Source of the DNA: JANQEA01 sp964530075
Lineage (GTDB): Bacteria > Bipolaricaulota > Bipolaricaulia > UBA7950 > UBA9294
Length of the DNA: 64,000 nucleotides
Assembly (NCBI GenBank): GCA_964530075.1
Contig: CAZGXU010000001.1
Location: forward strand, 1 to 64,000
Direction: 5' to 3'
The notes under the pieces are model-generated. The model was not told the origin of the DNA. It was given only the letters and a program-made list of their open reading frames with translations, and searched no databases. This document shows, piece after piece, positions 48,625 to 57,142 of the stretch. A program made the translations under genes and the position numbers. Position 1 is the first letter of the stretch. The number at the start of each line of letters is the position of its first letter.

Positions 48625-50555
48625 TCCGCCTCCCTCGGCGCGGCCCGATAGCGTCCGAGCGCCATCAGCGGGAAGACGTCCCGATAGAGGTGATAGCGGA
48701 TCATGAAGTCCGTCGGGAACCCGGCGCCGGTGAACTGCGGTTCGTCCCACCCACCCGATTCGTTCTGCGTCGCCGTGAGGTACTCGATCCCCCTCTGCGT
48801 CGCCGGGTGGTCGACCTCCCCGGCCGCCAGAAGCCCGAGGAGGGCCCACGCCGTCTGCGACGCCGTCGACGGTCCTCGTCCCCGCCAGGCCGGATCGCCG
48901 TACCCTTCGATCCGCTCGCCCCACCCGCCGCTGGCGTTCTGGTGCGCGATCAGCCAATCGACGGCCCGCCGCACGTACGGGGACCCCATGTTCTCCCCGA
49001 CCGCCTCGAGCCCGGGGAGGACGCTCCCGATCCCGTACGTCAGGTTGACGCCCCATCGCCCGTACCAGGCGCCGTCGGGGTCCTGCTCCCGCTTGAGGTA
49101 GGCGACGGCCCGGTCGATGGTTCGATTCCCGATCCGCCGGCCGCGTCGGCCGAGGCATTCGACGACGTGTCCCGTCACGTCGGCCGACGGTGGATCGATC
49201 ACCTCGCCGAAGTCGCAGAACGGGATCTGCCGCGTCCACGTCCGCGTGTTGTTCCGGTCGAACGCGCCCCACCCGCCGTTTCGGCTCTGCATGCCGACGA
49301 GCCACTCTTCCCCCCGCGACAACGCGTCCCGCACGCGACGCGTCCCGCTCCCGCCGGCCTCGAGGAGGCCCATCATCACGACCGCTGTGTCGTCGGTGTC
49401 CGGATAGACGTCGTTGGCGAACTCGAACGCCCAGCCGCCGGGTTCCGCGTCGCAGCGGACCTGCCAATCGCCGCCGGTGAGAACCTGCTCGTCGAGGAGC
49501 CAGCGTGCGACGCGGGCGATCGCCGGGTGGTCGGCCGGAAGGCCGGCGTCCCGGAGCGCGATCAGAGTGAGCCCCGAGTCCCAGACCGGGGAGAGGCAGG
49601 ACTGGAGGCGGAACGAACCCTCCTCTCGGATCGCGAACCCCGTCTCCCCGTAGATGCCGGCGAACCCCTTCGCGAGCGGGCCGTCGCCGTCGAGGGCGTG
49701 TCCGCGCAGCTTAAGCGCGATCAGCGAGTAGACCCACGGAGGCTGGATTCCGCCCCACGAGCCGTCCGCCTCCTGGCGTTCGAGGATCCACGCCTCGGCC
49801 CGGGCGAGGGCGCGGCGGCGCAGCGGCTTCCAGGGGAGTCGCTCGTGCAGGCGGAGGACGCGATCGAGGAGGAGGAAGCCGCGCGCGCGCCATGTCGTCT
49901 TCGCCGGTCGGATCGAGAGATCGGCGTTCTCCCGGCCGTGGAGGAACAGCTCGTCGACCCGGGCGCCCTGCGGGAGCGGGACGACCGGCTTGGCGTCCAT
50001 CAAGATCGCCATCGGCACGATCGTCTGCCGGGCCCAGCAGGCGAACGAGTAGATGCTGATCGGGGACCAGCTCGGCAGGAGGACGAACTCGGGCGGGAGG
50101 ACCGGGACGCCCTGCCAGTCCCACTCGCCCATCATCGCGAGCCAGATCTTGGTGAACACGCGAACGTTCTCCACGCCGCCGCGGGAGAGGATGAACATTC
50201 TCGCCTTCTCCATCTCGGGTCCGCTGGGCGGGATCCCGGCCATCTTGAGGGCGAGGTAGGCCTCGACCGTCGTCGACAGCTCGGGCGGACCGTCGTGCCA
50301 ATTGGCCCAGGTTCCGTCCTCGCGCTGCTGCGACAGGATGTAGCTCGCGGCGTCGCGGGACTCCCGGGGATCGGTCTCTCCGAGGACGTGGCGGAGGAAG
50401 ACGTGCTCGGCGGTGATCGTGACGTTCGACTCGAGCTCCGCCCACCAGTAGCCCGCGTCGGACTGCAGCGACAGAAGATGCCCGATCGCCGCGTCGATCG
50501 TTCGGTCGATGTCAAGGGTCGGGGAGGGGCGTCGGGCGGTCGTCGGCCTACGCAT
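48621..50555 (-). CDS. shc: Squalene-hopene cyclase
   Basis: Encodes 644 residues. The catalytic DxDD motif is in VYPDTDDTAVVMMGLL, and multiple QW repeats are visible (for example QREDGTWANWHDG, QEADGSWGGI, QSRNGGWGAFD, QNASGGWGERI, QNESGGWDEPQ). It cyclizes squalene to hopene/hopanol on the membrane. ATG 50555 has GGAGGGCGG upstream and overlaps the hpnG stop. Coupled to ispH by ATGA. Confidence 0.96.
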   Translation of the reverse strand: MRRPTTARRPSPTLDIDRTIDAAIGHLLSLQSDAGYWWAELESNVTITAEHVFLRHVLGETDPRESRDAASYILSQQREDGTWANWHDGPPELSTTVEAYLALKMAGIPPSGPEMEKARMFILSRGGVENVRVFTKIWLAMMGEWDWQGVPVLPPEFVLLPSWSPISIYSFACWARQTIVPMAILMDAKPVVPLPQGARVDELFLHGRENADLSIRPAKTTWRARGFLLLDRVLRLHERLPWKPLRRRALARAEAWILERQEADGSWGGIQPPWVYSLIALKLRGHALDGDGPLAKGFAGIYGETGFAIREEGSFRLQSCLSPVWDSGLTLIALRDAGLPADHPAIARVARWLLDEQVLTGGDWQVRCDAEPGGWAFEFANDVYPDTDDTAVVMMGLLEAGGSGTRRVRDALSRGEEWLVGMQSRNGGWGAFDRNNTRTWTRQIPFCDFGEVIDPPSADVTGHVVECLGRRGRRIGNRTIDRAVAYLKREQDPDGAWYGRWGVNLTYGIGSVLPGLEAVGENMGSPYVRRAVDWLIAHQNASGGWGERIEGYGDPAWRGRGPSTASQTAWALLGLLAAGEVDHPATQRGIEYLTATQNESGGWDEPQFTGAGFPTDFMIRYHLYRDVFPLMALGRYRAAPREAE

Positions 50556-51183
50556 CCGCCCTCCCGGAGAGCGCGTCGACGAGAGCGCCGACGGCCGTTC
50601 CGAGCGCACGACCGGCGGCGATCGCCGCGCGCGCTGCGCGCGCGCTCTCGACGGGGTGCCGGAAGGCCGCGGTCCAGAACGGACGGTCGGCGGAGAACGG
50701 CAGGTCCGCCCGGACCGGATCGAGGACGGCGCGAAGCGCGATGAACGCGATCCCCCGATCCGCCGCCCATCGAGCGAGCGGGCCGCTCTCCATGTCGACC
50801 GCCGTCACGCCGCCCTCCGCCAGCGCGCGCTTCTCGTCCGCTTCGAGGACACGATCGGCGGACTCGCAGACGCCGATGCGAAGCCCTTCCGATCCACCGT
50901 TCAGCGCGCGGCGTGCCCGTTCCAGAAGCGCCGGGTCGACGCGGATCTCCTCGTGTCGGTGGCGGATGGTCCGCGCGAGGAACAGGTCCCCTCTTTCGAT
51001 CCGCGGGTCGATCCCGCCGCAGAATCCGGTCGCGATGAGGTGCGACGCATCGGCCGACTCGGGGCCGAGCCCCTCCATCGTCTCGCGGGAACGCTCTCCG
51101 ATTGCTGTCCGGACGACCCGAACCCCGGGGCCCCGGGCGATCCACCTCGACTCGATCGCGAAGCAGGCCGTGACGAGAATCAT
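50548..51183 (-). CDS. hpnG: Hopanoid phosphorylase-like protein HpnG
   Basis: Encodes 211 residues of the nucleoside-phosphorylase fold. ATG 51183 overlaps the hpnH stop (ATGA). GFCGGIDPRIERGDLFL and VDMESGPLARWA are typical. It removes adenine from adenosylhopane, producing the ribosyl-hopane precursor of extended hopanoids. Its presence with HpnH shows that side-chain-extended hopanoids are made. Confidence 0.9.
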   Translation of the reverse strand: MILVTACFAIESRWIARGPGVRVVRTAIGERSRETMEGLGPESADASHLIATGFCGGIDPRIERGDLFLARTIRHRHEEIRVDPALLERARRALNGGSEGLRIGVCESADRVLEADEKRALAEGGVTAVDMESGPLARWAADRGIAFIALRAVLDPVRADLPFSADRPFWTAAFRHPVESARAARAAIAAGRALGTAVGALVDALSGRADA

Positions 51184-52184
51184 CGCCCCCACGCCCCTCG
51201 GGCCAATCGAGCGAGCGCCTTCGGCTTGTGGAGTGCGTCGAGGATGCTCGCTCCCTCGAACGCCGAATGCATCATGCAATGGGCGCATCGCGGATCGCGC
51301 CCCGGCCCGTATCGCTCCCACACATCATCGGCGAACAGCTCGTCGACATCGTCGACGTGCCGGTCGGCGATCGCGTAGCAGGGGAGGCGCCATCCGAGGA
51401 CCGTGTACGTCACGGTCGTCCAGGCGGCGCAGTCGTATTCGCGCTCGCCACGCAGGAAGTCGAGATAGAGCGGGTTGTTGTAGAACGGGAAGCCCTTCGA
51501 CGGGTCGAGGACGTCCCGGAAGACGGAGATCGACTCCTGTCGCTGCAGGAAGAGATCCCGGTCGGGCACGTCCTCGTACGAGTACCCGGGCGAGACCATC
51601 AGCCCCTCGACGCCCAGGTCGACCAACGCGGCGAAGAGCCGGTGCAGGTCCTCGACGTCCGAGCCGTGGAAGAGCGTCGTGTTGGTGCAGACGCGGTGCC
51701 CGCGCGCGACGGCGTCGCGGATCGCCGCGACGGCGGTCGCGTACGTTCCCGGATGCTCGGTCAGCCGATCGTGGGCCGACTCAGTCCCATCGAGGTGGAC
51801 GACGAAGGCCAAACGCGTCGACGGCTCGAACAGGTCGAGCCTCTCCTGCAGCAGCAGGCCGTTCGTGCACAGGTAGATGAAGCGGCGATCCTCGATGATC
51901 GCGCGGACGATCTCGCCGATCTGCGCGTGGAGGAGCGGTTCTCCGCCGGAGATCGACACGATCGGCGCGCCAGAGGCTCGGACGGCCGCGAGGGACTCGT
52001 CGACCGTCAGCCGCCGGTCGATGACGTCGCGGTACTCGCGGACGCGTCCGCAGCCGGTGCACTTCAAATTGCAGGCCTCGAGCGGTTCGAGCATCGTGAC
52101 GAGGGGGAAGCGGCCGGCGCGCCGCGCGGTGCGTCCGATCAGGTGCCGGGCGACGGAGAGATCGAGTCGCAGCGGTCGGCTCAT
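51180..52184 (-). CDS. hpnH: Radical SAM adenosylhopane synthase HpnH
   Basis: Encodes 334 residues. Radical SAM motif CNLKCTGCG near residue 38, then SISGGEPLLH, IYLCTNGLLL and VVHLDGTESAHD. HpnH attaches adenosine to hopene. A C-terminal CAHCMMHSAFE with additional cysteines is as usual. ATG 52184 has GGGAGAG upstream; it overlaps the prenyl synthase stop (ATGA). Confidence 0.94.
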   Translation of the reverse strand: MSRPLRLDLSVARHLIGRTARRAGRFPLVTMLEPLEACNLKCTGCGRVREYRDVIDRRLTVDESLAAVRASGAPIVSISGGEPLLHAQIGEIVRAIIEDRRFIYLCTNGLLLQERLDLFEPSTRLAFVVHLDGTESAHDRLTEHPGTYATAVAAIRDAVARGHRVCTNTTLFHGSDVEDLHRLFAALVDLGVEGLMVSPGYSYEDVPDRDLFLQRQESISVFRDVLDPSKGFPFYNNPLYLDFLRGEREYDCAAWTTVTYTVLGWRLPCYAIADRHVDDVDELFADDVWERYGPGRDPRCAHCMMHSAFEGASILDALHKPKALARLARGAWGR

Positions 52185-53182
52185 CTCTCCCTCCTCGCGA
52201 GAAAACCGATCAGCTCCTCCATCCGAGAGCGCCCGTCGTCCGAGAAGGGAAGCCGACGGAGTCGGTCGATCGCTTCGTTCAGGTAGCCCCGGACCAGGGT
52301 GTCGCACGCCGCCCGCACGTCGAGGGCGTCCAGCCGTCCGACGACCCAGGCGACGTCGTCATCGGCGATCCCGCCTTCGGCGGCCTCTTCACCGCCGTAG
52401 AGCCTCTTCAGCGCAGCCTCATCCTCCCCCACGGCGCGCTCGAACAGGAGGACGATCGGGAGCGTCTTCTTCCGCCGACGGATGTCCGACCCCGTCGCCT
52501 TCCCGAGCACGTCGTCCTCCCCCCAGATGCCGAGGAGATCGTCCTGGATCTGAAACGCCCGTCCGACCGACCCCCCCAGCCCGGCGAGCGTCGAACGGAC
52601 GCGGCCGTTGACCCCGGAGGCGATCCCGCCGAGTTCGAAGGCACAGCGGAGGAGCGCCCCGGTCTTCCGGTCGATCATCGCCACATAGTCCTCGGCGGTG
52701 ATGTCCCGACGTTCGAACTCGAGGTCGCGACACTGGCCTTCGATCATCTCCTGGGTTGCCCGAATCAGGCAGTCGGCGGCGGAAGGGGACGACCCGAGCG
52801 CGGTCGAAATCGCGAGGGCGTGCATCAGATCCCCGGCGTTGATCGCCTGCTCGATCCCGCAGATCGTCCAAACCGCGGGCCGGCCGCGGCGGACGCGGTC
52901 GCGGTCCTGAATGTCGTCGTGGATGAGCGAGAAGCCGTGGATCAGCTCGAGGCCTACGGCGCTGGGGAGGGCCGTCTCAAGGCTCCCCGCGAGCTGCTCC
53001 GCCACGAACAGGACGAGGCTCGGCCGGAGGAACTTGCCGGCCGGTCTCGTGGGCGTCCCGTGTTCGTCCTCCAGCCCGATGTGATACCGAAGGAGCGAGC
53101 GGAGGGGCGCGTCGCCCTCCAGCGCGCGCGAGAGACCGCCCTCGATCTCCTCTCGGTACGCCTGAAGGATTCCTTGCGCCAT
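52181..53182 (-). CDS. Polyprenyl (farnesyl/geranylgeranyl-type) diphosphate synthase
   Basis: Encodes 333 residues. First Asp-rich motif LIHDDIQDRDRVRRG near residue 88, second FQIQDDLLGIWGED, with a KTGALL segment between. GKFLRPSLV marks the N-terminal substrate site. Chain length cannot be read with certainty, but its place as the first gene of the hopanoid operon argues for farnesyl-PP. AAAGGAGAG precedes the ATG. Starts 31 nt after the NarL-type regulator gene, so it may be on the same transcript. Confidence 0.92.
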   Translation of the reverse strand: MAQGILQAYREEIEGGLSRALEGDAPLRSLLRYHIGLEDEHGTPTRPAGKFLRPSLVLFVAEQLAGSLETALPSAVGLELIHGFSLIHDDIQDRDRVRRGRPAVWTICGIEQAINAGDLMHALAISTALGSSPSAADCLIRATQEMIEGQCRDLEFERRDITAEDYVAMIDRKTGALLRCAFELGGIASGVNGRVRSTLAGLGGSVGRAFQIQDDLLGIWGEDDVLGKATGSDIRRRKKTLPIVLLFERAVGEDEAALKRLYGGEEAAEGGIADDDVAWVVGRLDALDVRAACDTLVRGYLNEAIDRLRRLPFSDDGRSRMEELIGFLARRER

Positions 53183-53213
53183 ACGCTCTCCTTTCCCGCC
53201 GGATTGCCTGTCG

Positions 53214-53813
53214 TCAGACCGGCCACCGGAGGAGGCCTCGCTCCTCGGCGACCTTGACCAGTTCCGTCGCGGTTCGGGCGTCCAGCTTCCGCATCAACCG
53301 GGCGCGGTGGCTACGGACGGTGTGAATGCTCCGACTCATGATCGAGGCGATCTCTCGATTCCGCTTCCCCTCGGCGATTAGCTGGAGGACCTCGCGCTCC
53401 TTGGTCGTCAGGACCTCATCCTCCGGATCGCCCGGCGGGACGCACTCCTCTCCGGCCATGACCCGCTCGATCACCTCGATGAGCCGATCCGGCGTCTCGT
53501 CTTTCACGACGTATCCTCGCGCCCCGGCGCTTCGCGCCCGGCGAGCGAGATGCTCGTCGGGGTGCATCGTCAGGATCACGACGCGCGTCTCCGAGGAGAG
53601 TCTGGCGATCCGCCGCGTCGCCTCGATTCCGTCGAGAAGCGGCATCGAGACGTCGACGAGCGCGACGTCCGGCCGGTGTTTCCGGACCCCTTGGAGGAGC
53701 GAGCGTCCGTCCCCGGCCTCCGCGACGACGTCGATCCCGTGGGACGCGAGCAACGCGCGAATGCATGTACGCACGAGGTCGTGATCGTCCGCCAACACCA
53801 CCCGGATGGCCAT
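53214..53813 (-). CDS. NarL/FixJ-type response regulator
   Basis: Encodes 199 residues. Receiver domain with DDHD near the start and the phospho-acceptor Asp in PDVALVDVSMPLLDG (about residue 54), Lys in YVVKDET; LuxR-type helix-turn-helix at the end (LTTKEREVLQLIAEGKRNREIA). TAGAAT lies 9 nt before the ATG and no ribosome site is seen, so it may be transcribed leaderless by itself as well as from the kinase operon. Just upstream of the hopanoid operon. Confidence 0.92.
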   Translation of the reverse strand: MAIRVVLADDHDLVRTCIRALLASHGIDVVAEAGDGRSLLQGVRKHRPDVALVDVSMPLLDGIEATRRIARLSSETRVVILTMHPDEHLARRARSAGARGYVVKDETPDRLIEVIERVMAGEECVPPGDPEDEVLTTKEREVLQLIAEGKRNREIASIMSRSIHTVRSHRARLMRKLDARTATELVKVAEERGLLRWPV

Positions 53814-53822
53814 CGTGGGGAC

Positions 53823-53828
53823 ATTCTA
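53823..53828 (-). promoter_or_regulatory. -10 box TAGAAT of a leaderless regulator gene
   Basis: TAGAAT on the minus strand, 9 nt from ATG 53813. It lies between the two response-regulator genes. The -35 is weak. Confidence 0.45.
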
Positions 53829-53877
53829 CGGACCCCGCAAGAGGAAGGAAATGGGGGAGCGTGCTAATTGGATTTCA

Positions 53878-54450
53878 CTAGAGACCGATCCGCCGCGCGC
53901 GTCCGATCAGGCCGGCGCGGGTGCGGACATCGAGTTTGGCCATCAGTTGCTGGACGTACGCCTCGATCGTCTTGGGCTGCAGGTCCAGGGTGGAGGCGAT
54001 CTCGTCGTCCGTGGAACCCTGCGCGATCCGCGACAGGATCGCGCGCTCCCGCTCCGTCAATCCGCCCTCGACCGGGATCGACTCGCCGGCCGCGACGGAG
54101 CGGATCGCCTCGATCAACTCCTCCACCGGGGCCGACTTGGCGATCAGTCCGCACGCGCCGCGCTCGCGGGCCTCCGCCGCGTACTCCGGCTCCGAGTGCA
54201 TCGAGAGGACGAGGACGTGGGTTTCCGGGTTCCTTTTGCGGATCCGGTCGATCAGGTCGAGGCCGTTGGCATCCGGGAGGGCGATGTCGAGAAGGAGGAC
54301 GTCGGGCCGCGCTTCCCCGACGGCTCGGACCGCGGCGGAGGCGTCTCCGACAGAGGCGACGACGTCGATCCCCCGCTCGGCCGAGATCAGGTCGGAGAGC
54401 GCGTCGCGGATCAGCCTGTGGTCATCGACGATCACGACTCGGATCGGCAT
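53878..54450 (-). CDS. NarL/FixJ-type response regulator
   Basis: Encodes 190 residues: receiver with VDDHRLIRDAL, phospho-Asp in PDVLLLDIALPDANG, Lys in LIAKSAPVEEL; LuxR helix-turn-helix (LTERERAILSRIAQGSTDDEIASTL). The gene overlaps the histidine kinase by 29 bp, so it is the likely direct partner. Paralogous to the regulator at 53214-53813. Confidence 0.92.
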   Translation of the reverse strand: MPIRVVIVDDHRLIRDALSDLISAERGIDVVASVGDASAAVRAVGEARPDVLLLDIALPDANGLDLIDRIRKRNPETHVLVLSMHSEPEYAAEARERGACGLIAKSAPVEELIEAIRSVAAGESIPVEGGLTERERAILSRIAQGSTDDEIASTLDLQPKTIEAYVQQLMAKLDVRTRAGLIGRARRIGL

Positions 54451-55669
54451 CGAACGGAACCTCCACGGTGACGATTGTACCCCCGCCCGGCGCTTGCCCG
54501 ATCGAGACCGTTCCTCCGCTGACCTCGACGCGCTCCCGGATGCCGGGGAGGCCGAGCCCCGGCGGACCGTCCGGGCGGAAGCCGACGCCGTCGTCCCGGA
54601 CCGTTAGACGGAGCGTCTTTCCTTCGGCGTGGAGAGCGAGGCTCACGCGGTCGGCCTCCGCGTGTCGGATCACGTTCTGCATCGCCTCCTGCGCGACGAA
54701 GAAGAGGAGGCTCTCGACGCCGACATGCGGCCGCTCGGACAGGTGCGCCTCGACCTCGACCGCGAGCCCGCTCTCCGCCGCGACGGACTCCCCGAGGCGC
54801 TCGAGCGAAGGGACCAATCCGAGGTCGTCGAGGAGCGGAGGCCTGACGGAGTAGGCGAGCGATCGGGTCTGCTCAATCGAGCGATCGATGATCTCGCAGA
54901 CCTCCCCGTACGCCCCGGGCCCGAGGCGCTCCTTGTGCGGCGTCAGACGGAGCTTGATCGCCGCGAGCGTCTGGATCAGATCGTCGTGAAGGGTGCGGGC
55001 GATCCGTCGGCGCTCCTCGTCCTGGGCCGTCAGCAGCCGCCTCGACAAGCGGGAGAGCTCCCGCTCCCGCCGGGCGAGGACGCGGTTCTTGTGCGCGAAG
55101 ACGTCGGCGAACGAGCGGACGGTGAGCGCGACGACGGCGTACATGCCGACGGCGCCGGCCAGGATCGTCGTTAGCGCGTACCCGAGGCTTCGGTGCGGCT
55201 CCCCGACGGCGGAGAAGAGGGATCGGTGAGGGATCACCCCGACGTACTCGAGCAGGACGAGTCCGGAATACGAGAGGACGACCAGGAACGTGACGAGGGA
55301 GCCCTGGAACCGCGTGAGGAAGATGTTGGCGTAGATGACGGTAAACATGTAGAAGGTGACGCCGATCCATTCGCTCCCGCCCATGAAGTGGACGAGAAAC
55401 GTGATCAGGAGGACCTCAGTGAGGAAGAAGCCGGTGTGAGCCCAATGGAGGGCGCGGAGCGTGCGCTGCCTGTCGATGAGGTACTTGAACGGGAAGGTCA
55501 GCAGGAACCAGACGAGCGGCGAGTAGAAGACCGGGTTGAGGTAGCTGATTCGGCTCGCGAACAGGACGACGAGGGCGACGGCCGAGAAGACGCCGAGGGT
55601 GATCCTGCGGACGCGGATCGTTCGGGTGATCCCCCGCCTCAACTCGTCGAAATCGGTGATGTCGTACAT
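54422..55669 (-). CDS. Membrane sensor histidine kinase (NarX/DesK type, HisKA_3)
   Basis: Encodes 415 residues. About six membrane helices (35-195), no large periplasmic domain, then a coiled-coil and the HisKA_3 phospho-site RRIARTLHDDLIQTLAAIK (His near residue 230). The ATPase domain has AMQNVIRHAEADR, DDGVGFRPDG, GLGLPGIRERV and GGGTIVTVEVPF. The membrane-embedded sensor resembles DesK-like kinases that sense membrane state, attractive beside a hopanoid operon but unproven. ATG 55669 follows a weak GGTGG. Confidence 0.9.
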   Translation of the reverse strand: MYDITDFDELRRGITRTIRVRRITLGVFSAVALVVLFASRISYLNPVFYSPLVWFLLTFPFKYLIDRQRTLRALHWAHTGFFLTEVLLITFLVHFMGGSEWIGVTFYMFTVIYANIFLTRFQGSLVTFLVVLSYSGLVLLEYVGVIPHRSLFSAVGEPHRSLGYALTTILAGAVGMYAVVALTVRSFADVFAHKNRVLARRERELSRLSRRLLTAQDEERRRIARTLHDDLIQTLAAIKLRLTPHKERLGPGAYGEVCEIIDRSIEQTRSLAYSVRPPLLDDLGLVPSLERLGESVAAESGLAVEVEAHLSERPHVGVESLLFFVAQEAMQNVIRHAEADRVSLALHAEGKTLRLTVRDDGVGFRPDGPPGLGLPGIRERVEVSGGTVSIGQAPGGGTIVTVEVPFDADPSRDRR

Positions 55670-55702
55670 CTCGTGCCACCCGCTCCGATCCCTTCGCCGT
55701 GG

Positions 55703-55731
55703 ATCGTAGCGGGCCGGCGGAATTGGCACAA
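55703..55731 (-). promoter_or_regulatory. Promoter of the kinase-regulator genes (TTGTGC-17-TACGAT)
   Basis: On the minus strand TTGTGC (55726-55731), 17 nt, TACGAT (55703-55708), about 33 nt before ATG 55669. Confidence 0.55.
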
Positions 55732-55756
55732 GCGCGGTGCCGTCGGGACCGCCGGT

Positions 55757-55784
55757 TTGAGTCGAACGATCCGCGGGATATTAT
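55757..55784 (+). promoter_or_regulatory. dxr promoter (TTGAGT-16-TATTAT)
   Basis: TTGAGT (55757-55762), 16 nt, TATTAT (55779-55784), then a short leader with GGAGGG before ATG 55806. Divergent from the kinase promoter. Confidence 0.55.
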
Positions 55785-55805
55785 CGTCTGCTCGAAGGAG
55801 GGCGG

Positions 55806-57020
55806 ATGGGTCACCCGAAGAGGCGGATTGCGATCCTCGGCTCGACCGGATCGATCGGCACGCAGACCCTCGATGTCATCGACCGTCTGGGGAGGGCCGG
55901 GTGGGAGTTCGAAGTCGTCGGACTGGCCGCGAGGTCGAGCACCGGCTTGCTGATCGAGCAGGCCGAGCGGTATCGACCGCGCGCCGTCTCGATCGCGGCG
56001 GAGAGCGCGGTCGATGCGCTCCGTCGCCGCCTGCCCGAGGGTCTCGAAGTCCTCCACGGAGCGGGCGGGCTGCTCCGTCTCGCGGAGCGGGAGGACGTCG
56101 ACGTCCTCGTCAACGCGGTCTACGGTGCGGCCGGTCTCCCGCCGACCCTGGCCGCGCTCGCGCTCGGGAAGACGGTTGCGTTGGCCAATAAGGAGAGCAT
56201 CGTCATTGGCGGCGACCTGATCCGAAGCCTTCTCACCGAGCACGGGGGAACGCTCCTGTCGATCGACAGCGAGCACCACGCGCTTCACCAATGCCTCCAC
56301 GGCCACGCCCCGACCGACGTACGTCGCCTGATTCTCACCGCGTCCGGCGGCCCGTTTCTTCACACCGATCCCGAGGATCTGGCGACAGTCACGCCGGAGG
56401 ACGCGCTCCGACACCCGACGTGGACGATGGGGCGCCGGATCACCGTCGACTCGGCGACGATGGTGAACAAGGCGTTCGAGGTCGTCGTCGCGCACCACAT
56501 GTACGGTGTCGGCTACGATCGAATCGACGTCGTCGTCCAGCCGGATTCGTACGTCCACTCCCTCGTCGAGTTCCGCGAGGGGTCGATCGTGGCCGAACTC
56601 GGACCGCGCGACATGCGGATCCCGATTCAGAATCTCCTGATCGATCCGCATCGCGTGGAGACCGGCCTCCCCCGGCTTCGGCTCGATGAGCCGCTGCAGA
56701 TCGGCTTCCTGCCGTTCGAGGAGGCCCGATTCCCGGCCTACTCGGTGGTCGTCGCGGCGGCCCGGGAGGGCGGGAGTGCCCTCGCGGCGGTGAACGCCGC
56801 CGACGAGGTCCTCGTCGATCGGTTCCTGAACGGAGAGATCCGGTTCACCGGAATCGCGGCGGGCCTCGCGGCGGTCCTCGATCGCTGGCGGACCGAGAAG
56901 AAGGCCGAGCCCGACGACCGAAGCCCCGAGCTCCCGCGGCTTCTCGGGGTCGATCGCTGGGCGCGCGAGGCGGTGGCCGGATTGCAGCTCGAACCGCCGG
57001 AGGGGCCCGCCCCCGGTTGA
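55806..57020 (+). CDS. dxr: 1-deoxy-D-xylulose-5-phosphate reductoisomerase
   Basis: Encodes 404 residues. NADPH motif RIAILGSTGSIGTQTLDV at the N-terminus; ALANKESIVIGG; metal-binding acidic motif SIDSEHHALHQCL; LTASGGPF and the TWTMGRRITVDSATMVNK segment. Second enzyme of the MEP pathway. GGAGGGCGG precedes the ATG. Lies divergent from the regulators of the hopanoid locus; ispH is in the operon itself. Confidence 0.96.
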   Translation: MGHPKRRIAILGSTGSIGTQTLDVIDRLGRAGWEFEVVGLAARSSTGLLIEQAERYRPRAVSIAAESAVDALRRRLPEGLEVLHGAGGLLRLAEREDVDVLVNAVYGAAGLPPTLAALALGKTVALANKESIVIGGDLIRSLLTEHGGTLLSIDSEHHALHQCLHGHAPTDVRRLILTASGGPFLHTDPEDLATVTPEDALRHPTWTMGRRITVDSATMVNKAFEVVVAHHMYGVGYDRIDVVVQPDSYVHSLVEFREGSIVAELGPRDMRIPIQNLLIDPHRVETGLPRLRLDEPLQIGFLPFEEARFPAYSVVVAAAREGGSALAAVNAADEVLVDRFLNGEIRFTGIAAGLAAVLDRWRTEKKAEPDDRSPELPRLLGVDRWAREAVAGLQLEPPEGPAPG

Positions 57021-57045
57021 CGGCCCGGCGCGTCCGACATAGAGT
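57017..57045 (+). promoter_or_regulatory. Promoter of the GAF gene (TTGACG-17-TAGAGT)
   Basis: TTGACG (57017-57022), overlapping the end of dxr, 17 nt, TAGAGT (57040-57045). Confidence 0.6.
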
Positions 57046-57142
57046 CCTCGTACCGGAAGCGAAGGCCGGTCCTCACAGGCGTCCGCCGGGCGAAGGGTCG
57101 GGCGGGAGCCATTCAGAGTCGCAGACGAAGGGAGGAATCGAG

